From: Bremia lactucae
Taxonomy: Eukaryota > Oomycota > Peronosporomycetes > Peronosporales > Peronosporaceae
Direction: 5' to 3'
Length of the DNA stretch: 50,117 nt
Assembly (NCBI RefSeq): GCF_004359215.1
Contig: NW_027152016.1
Location: forward strand, 69,814-119,930
Below the pieces are notes generated by a model. That model had not been told where the DNA came from, ran no database searches, and saw nothing but the letters and a program-made list of their open reading frames with translations. The position numbers were made by a program, and so were the translations under genes. This document shows, in pieces, positions 49,424 through 50,117 of this stretch. Positions within the stretch are counted from its first letter, which is position 1; each line of letters starts with the position of its first letter.

Positions 49424-50117
49424 TGTAACAGGGTGTATCGTTACATGAAATTAACACTTAAATATACTATCTAAAAGGTAGATAATATTTGAAGAACATT
49501 ACTTTATGTAGTAATGCTCATAAATCTTATCCATAAAAATAGTATAGGCCATTTTATCTATTTATCCCGCAGACTAATCAGCTGTAAACGTAAACAAAGA
49601 GAAAGACAGATAAGATTTCAATTGCATGGTTAGTATTATTTTTATAATCAAGTTAGCATAACAGAGAGAAAGAAGGAATATTAATACAGTTTTTCATTTA
49701 ACCCTCTTAAAGGTAGTTATCTTAAAGAGAAGTCTTCCTCTGCATGTACTAGTGCACGTGAAGTGACGTAAGACACCACTCGCAATTTAGGCAGTGCGAA
49801 GTGGACTTGTAATGAAGCAGTACAAGTCAAAGTGCCCCGTTACACCTGGTAGCACTTTGTAGTCCGTCCAAGGACCACATATCCCTCATCTAATATGTCC
49901 ATGTTAGATGAGGGATATGTCGTTCTAGGACGAACTATTGGGAATACGCATCACGTTTCCCGTGAAAGCTACTCCTTTCTAAGTGACATAGAAAGGATTG
50001 CGGTCGAACGAATGAGTTCGACCGTAGGAAACGATGCCATCTTGGCCATGCTGTCCGGTTTGGACAGATGCCCTCCATTCAGTCATCGCCAAGTTCATAC
50101 AACATGAACTTGACGAG
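49424..50117 (+). mobile_element. Start of E7, second reading
   Basis: LTR at 49424-49844, PBS from 49847, and gag start ATG at 50012, running off the window. It is identical by eye to 44689-45382. Confidence 0.75.

Overview
The window looks like gene-poor, repeat-rich nuclear DNA of an oomycete, most likely a Peronosporales plant pathogen (Phytophthora or downy-mildew type). The evidence is a secreted RxLR-EER-type effector-like gene (27847-28272), several Ty3/Gypsy lineages including a chromodomain lineage, and the absence of bacterial-type gene packing. The fairly AT-rich composition fits a downy mildew slightly better, but I cannot name a species.

Layout. 1-3838: a deleted minus-strand Gypsy element (E1) with LTR, PBS, gag and integrase remnants. 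4780-5067: a stray gag fragment. 5068-11925: a decayed minus-strand Gypsy of another lineage (E2, LTR family B). 12122-17152: plus-strand chromodomain Gypsy (E3, LTR family A) lacking its 3' LTR. 17153-17963: an orphan ORF remnant. 18068-23763: minus-strand Gypsy (E4) with 5' LTR and PBS. 23764-26132: the 3' end of a plus-strand family-B element (E5). 26133-28504: the only non-repeat island of the left part, holding the effector-like gene. 28505-28711: an old E1-type LTR, broken by E6, a near-complete plus-strand family-A element (28712-35511). Next comes a large host gene for a secreted or membrane protein with a proline-rich tandem-repeat stalk and an eight-span TRP/FLC-like membrane domain (complete copy 40013-44230), then another E1-type LTR broken by family-A element E7 (44689-46358).

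Assembly. Single N bases at 37431 and 46359 each join sequences that are re-reads of the same locus: 37432 onward repeats 33647-37430 (offset 3785), and 46360-50117 repeats 41625-45382 (offset 4735). The host gene therefore appears three times (5' part, whole, 3' part), but probably exists once. The breaks lie in its 162-bp tandem repeats and in element E7.

Most interesting biology. All the elements whose 3' part can be read except E4 (E1, E2, E3, E5, E6) carry remnants of an ORF on the strand opposite to gag-pol, near the pol end or between pol and the 3' LTR. In E3 and E6 it encodes a coiled coil and overlaps the chromodomain linker. By hand alignment it is better conserved between the two elements than the overlapping sense frame. 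Shared motifs (DPSL-x-VDY; F-x-D-x-F...RHR...AW..FI...GREAWL...CPxC) link copies in different elements. This is a candidate undescribed antisense accessory gene of oomycete Gypsy elements. Other items are two in-place micro-inversions inside pol, a 1.56-kb near-identical tract shared by two otherwise diverged dead elements, and a PBS core conserved across lineages. I saw no tRNA, rRNA or CRISPR. All domain calls are by eye from translations.
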